NCBI RefSeq assembly: GCF_020524045.1
Contig: NZ_JAIVKL010000014.1
Span: 62,001-126,000, forward strand
Length of the DNA stretch: 64,000 bases
From: Metabacillus litoralis
GTDB lineage: Bacteria > Bacillota > Bacilli > Bacillales > Bacillaceae
Direction: 5' to 3'
The position numbers and the translations under genes were made by a program. Under the pieces are notes generated by a model. It saw nothing but the letters and a program-made list of their open reading frames with translations, was not told the origin of the DNA and did not search any database. The number at the start of each line of letters is the position of its first letter. Positions within the stretch are counted from its first letter, which is position 1. Shown here one piece after another: positions 63,253-64,000 of this stretch.

Positions 63253-63729
63253 TCACAAATCAAATTGATGTTTTACTTTCGCAATTTCTCGTTCATTGCG
63301 AACAGTCTTTTCCCATGTATGTTCATGGTCTGCTGCAAGTGAATCCAATTTGCTGATGATTTCTTGGTGGCCTTTTTCATTTTCATTCCGCATAAGCGTC
63401 ATTTCTTCTCGGAATTTTATTTGTTCGTCTTTCATTGATGAAAATTCTTGCCTCATTGTTGTTTGCTCTCGTTTTATTGAAGTTAAATCTTGCTTCATTG
63501 TTGATTGCTCTAGCTTTATTGATGTTAAATCTTGTTTCATTGATGATTGTTCTTGCTTTATTGATGTTAAGTCTTGTTTCATCGATGTTTGATCTTGTTT
63601 CATTGATGTAAGATCTTGTTTCATTATTGTTTGCTCTTCTCTCATTAACACTTGATCTTCATGGATTTTTCCAACCTTTTGAATCAATGTTGCTAGCATT
63701 TCTTCAATACGATTTAATTTTTGTTCCAC
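63253..63729 (-). CDS. Heptad-repeat coiled-coil protein
   Basis: A GTG start at 63729, 8 nt after GGAGG, gives M-E-Q-K-L-N-R-I-E-E-M-L-A-T-L; the longer frame from 63750 begins in the ribosome site. About ten consecutive seven-residue units of the type M-K-Q-D-L-T-S / I-K-Q-E-Q-S-S (about residues 34-110) make a long uninterrupted coiled coil, encoded by near-identical 21-bp tandem repeats. No signal or membrane segment. Function unknown; such proteins can be length-variable between strains by repeat slippage. Confidence 0.75.
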   Translation of the reverse strand: MEQKLNRIEEMLATLIQKVGKIHEDQVLMREEQTIMKQDLTSMKQDQTSMKQDLTSIKQEQSSMKQDLTSIKLEQSTMKQDLTSIKREQTTMRQEFSSMKDEQIKFREEMTLMRNENEKGHQEIISKLDSLAADHEHTWEKTVRNEREIAKVKHQFDL

Positions 63730-63903
63730 TGCTTTCACCTCCCTCAACATTATTTTACAAGTTATTTAGAAGTATTCCTAATGAAATTTGATGGAAATGG
63801 AAAATTGAATTTTGTGGAAGGTTCATCTTTTCGCGCGGAACTGTCTGTCAGTTGGGTAAGGTATTGATGTAAAGTGAAATACTGGATTTGTCGAATTTTG
63901 AAG

Positions 63904-64000
63904 AATCGAAGACATTTTCGGAAAATCGAAGATAAATTTCTATAATCGATGATATTTTCGAATAATCGAAGACAAAATCAAAAAATCGACGATAAATCGT
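63904..64000. repeat. Exact 20-bp-period repeat with AATCGA core
   Basis: AATCGA (then AGA, TGA or CGA) begins at 63904, 63924, 63944, 63964 and 63984, spaced exactly 20 bp, with AT-rich variable spacers containing TTTTCG or AAAT. The array runs off the window end, so its true size is unknown. Confidence 0.75.

Noticed and set aside
63400-63660. Tandem 21-bp repeats as a non-coding satellite
   Set aside because: They keep one frame and a clean heptad pattern over the whole array, so they are coding.
63904-64000. Possible CRISPR array
   Set aside because: Units are 20 bp in total with only 6-9 conserved bases and no unique spacers of 30 bp; no cas genes in the window.

Overview
The window looks like the chromosome of a Bacillaceae bacterium (Bacillus or a close relative). 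It is AT-rich, ribosome binding sites are strong AGGAGG-type sites, ATG/GTG/TTG starts are mixed, rho-independent terminators are frequent, and the genes are typical of bacilli: AGCS symporter, EpsA/EpsB/EpsC-type exopolysaccharide genes, a CotH-type kinase and GEMM riboswitches. No rRNA, tRNA or CRISPR array was seen. All assignments come from reading motifs; no database search was possible.

Layout. (1) 1-2.7 kb: end of a DoxX-like gene, a 25-aa peptide, a DnaD/replisome-organizer-like gene and an alanine/sodium symporter. (2) 2.7-11.2 kb, minus strand: a class II lasso peptide operon in the order nucleotidyltransferase, ABC exporter, HPrK-like kinase 1, sulfotransferase, HPrK-like kinase 2, precursor, B1 (RRE), C (cyclase), B2 (leader peptidase). 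The 39-aa precursor gene (5477-5596) is short enough to be missed by a gene caller. Its predicted core is 17 residues, with a Gly1-Glu9 ring and a C-terminal Ser suited to phosphorylation. (3) 11.5-14.1 kb: an MBOAT acyltransferase and its SGNH-like partner. (4) 14.2-21.9 kb: a decaying zone with a comM/yifB-like pseudogene, a broken second MBOAT copy, five of the six copies of a 29-31 bp palindromic repeat, a 23-bp perfect inverted repeat, a type I toxin-antitoxin locus (33-aa holin-like toxin with convergent antisense RNA) and one intact sugar acetyltransferase gene.

(5) 21.9-42.9 kb, nearly all minus strand: an Eps/capsule locus. EpsA-like chain-length protein and EpsB-like tyrosine kinase lead into EpsC-like dehydratase, EpsM-like acetyltransferase, initiating sugar transferase, an epimerase, three GT4 glycosyltransferases, a TviB/TviC-like UDP-HexNAcA pair, Wzy, Wzx and an acetyltransferase. 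At the distal end is a dTDP-4-amino-4,6-dideoxyhexose module (RmlA, RmlB, DegT aminotransferase) beside a WecF-like GT56 transferase. Together these would make and export a repeat-unit polysaccharide containing acetamido-sugars and uronic acids.

(6) 42.7-49.4 kb: an accessory stretch with two unfamiliar families of 43-aa proteins, each present twice, two c-di-GMP (GEMM-I) riboswitches, VanZ-like and ROK kinase genes, and several decayed ORFs. (7) 49.4-61.1 kb: a Gram-positive Pel-type exopolysaccharide locus: GH114 hydrolase on the plus strand, and on the minus strand an epimerase-PelD fusion, PelE, PelA-deacetylase-like, PelF, PelG, CotH kinase, VTC-domain protein and DUF4956 protein. PelD keeps an RxxD c-di-GMP site, so riboswitches and polysaccharide machinery probably answer the same second messenger. 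(8) 61.1-64 kb: a second ROK kinase, a heptad-repeat coiled-coil protein and an exact 20-bp-period repeat running off the window end.
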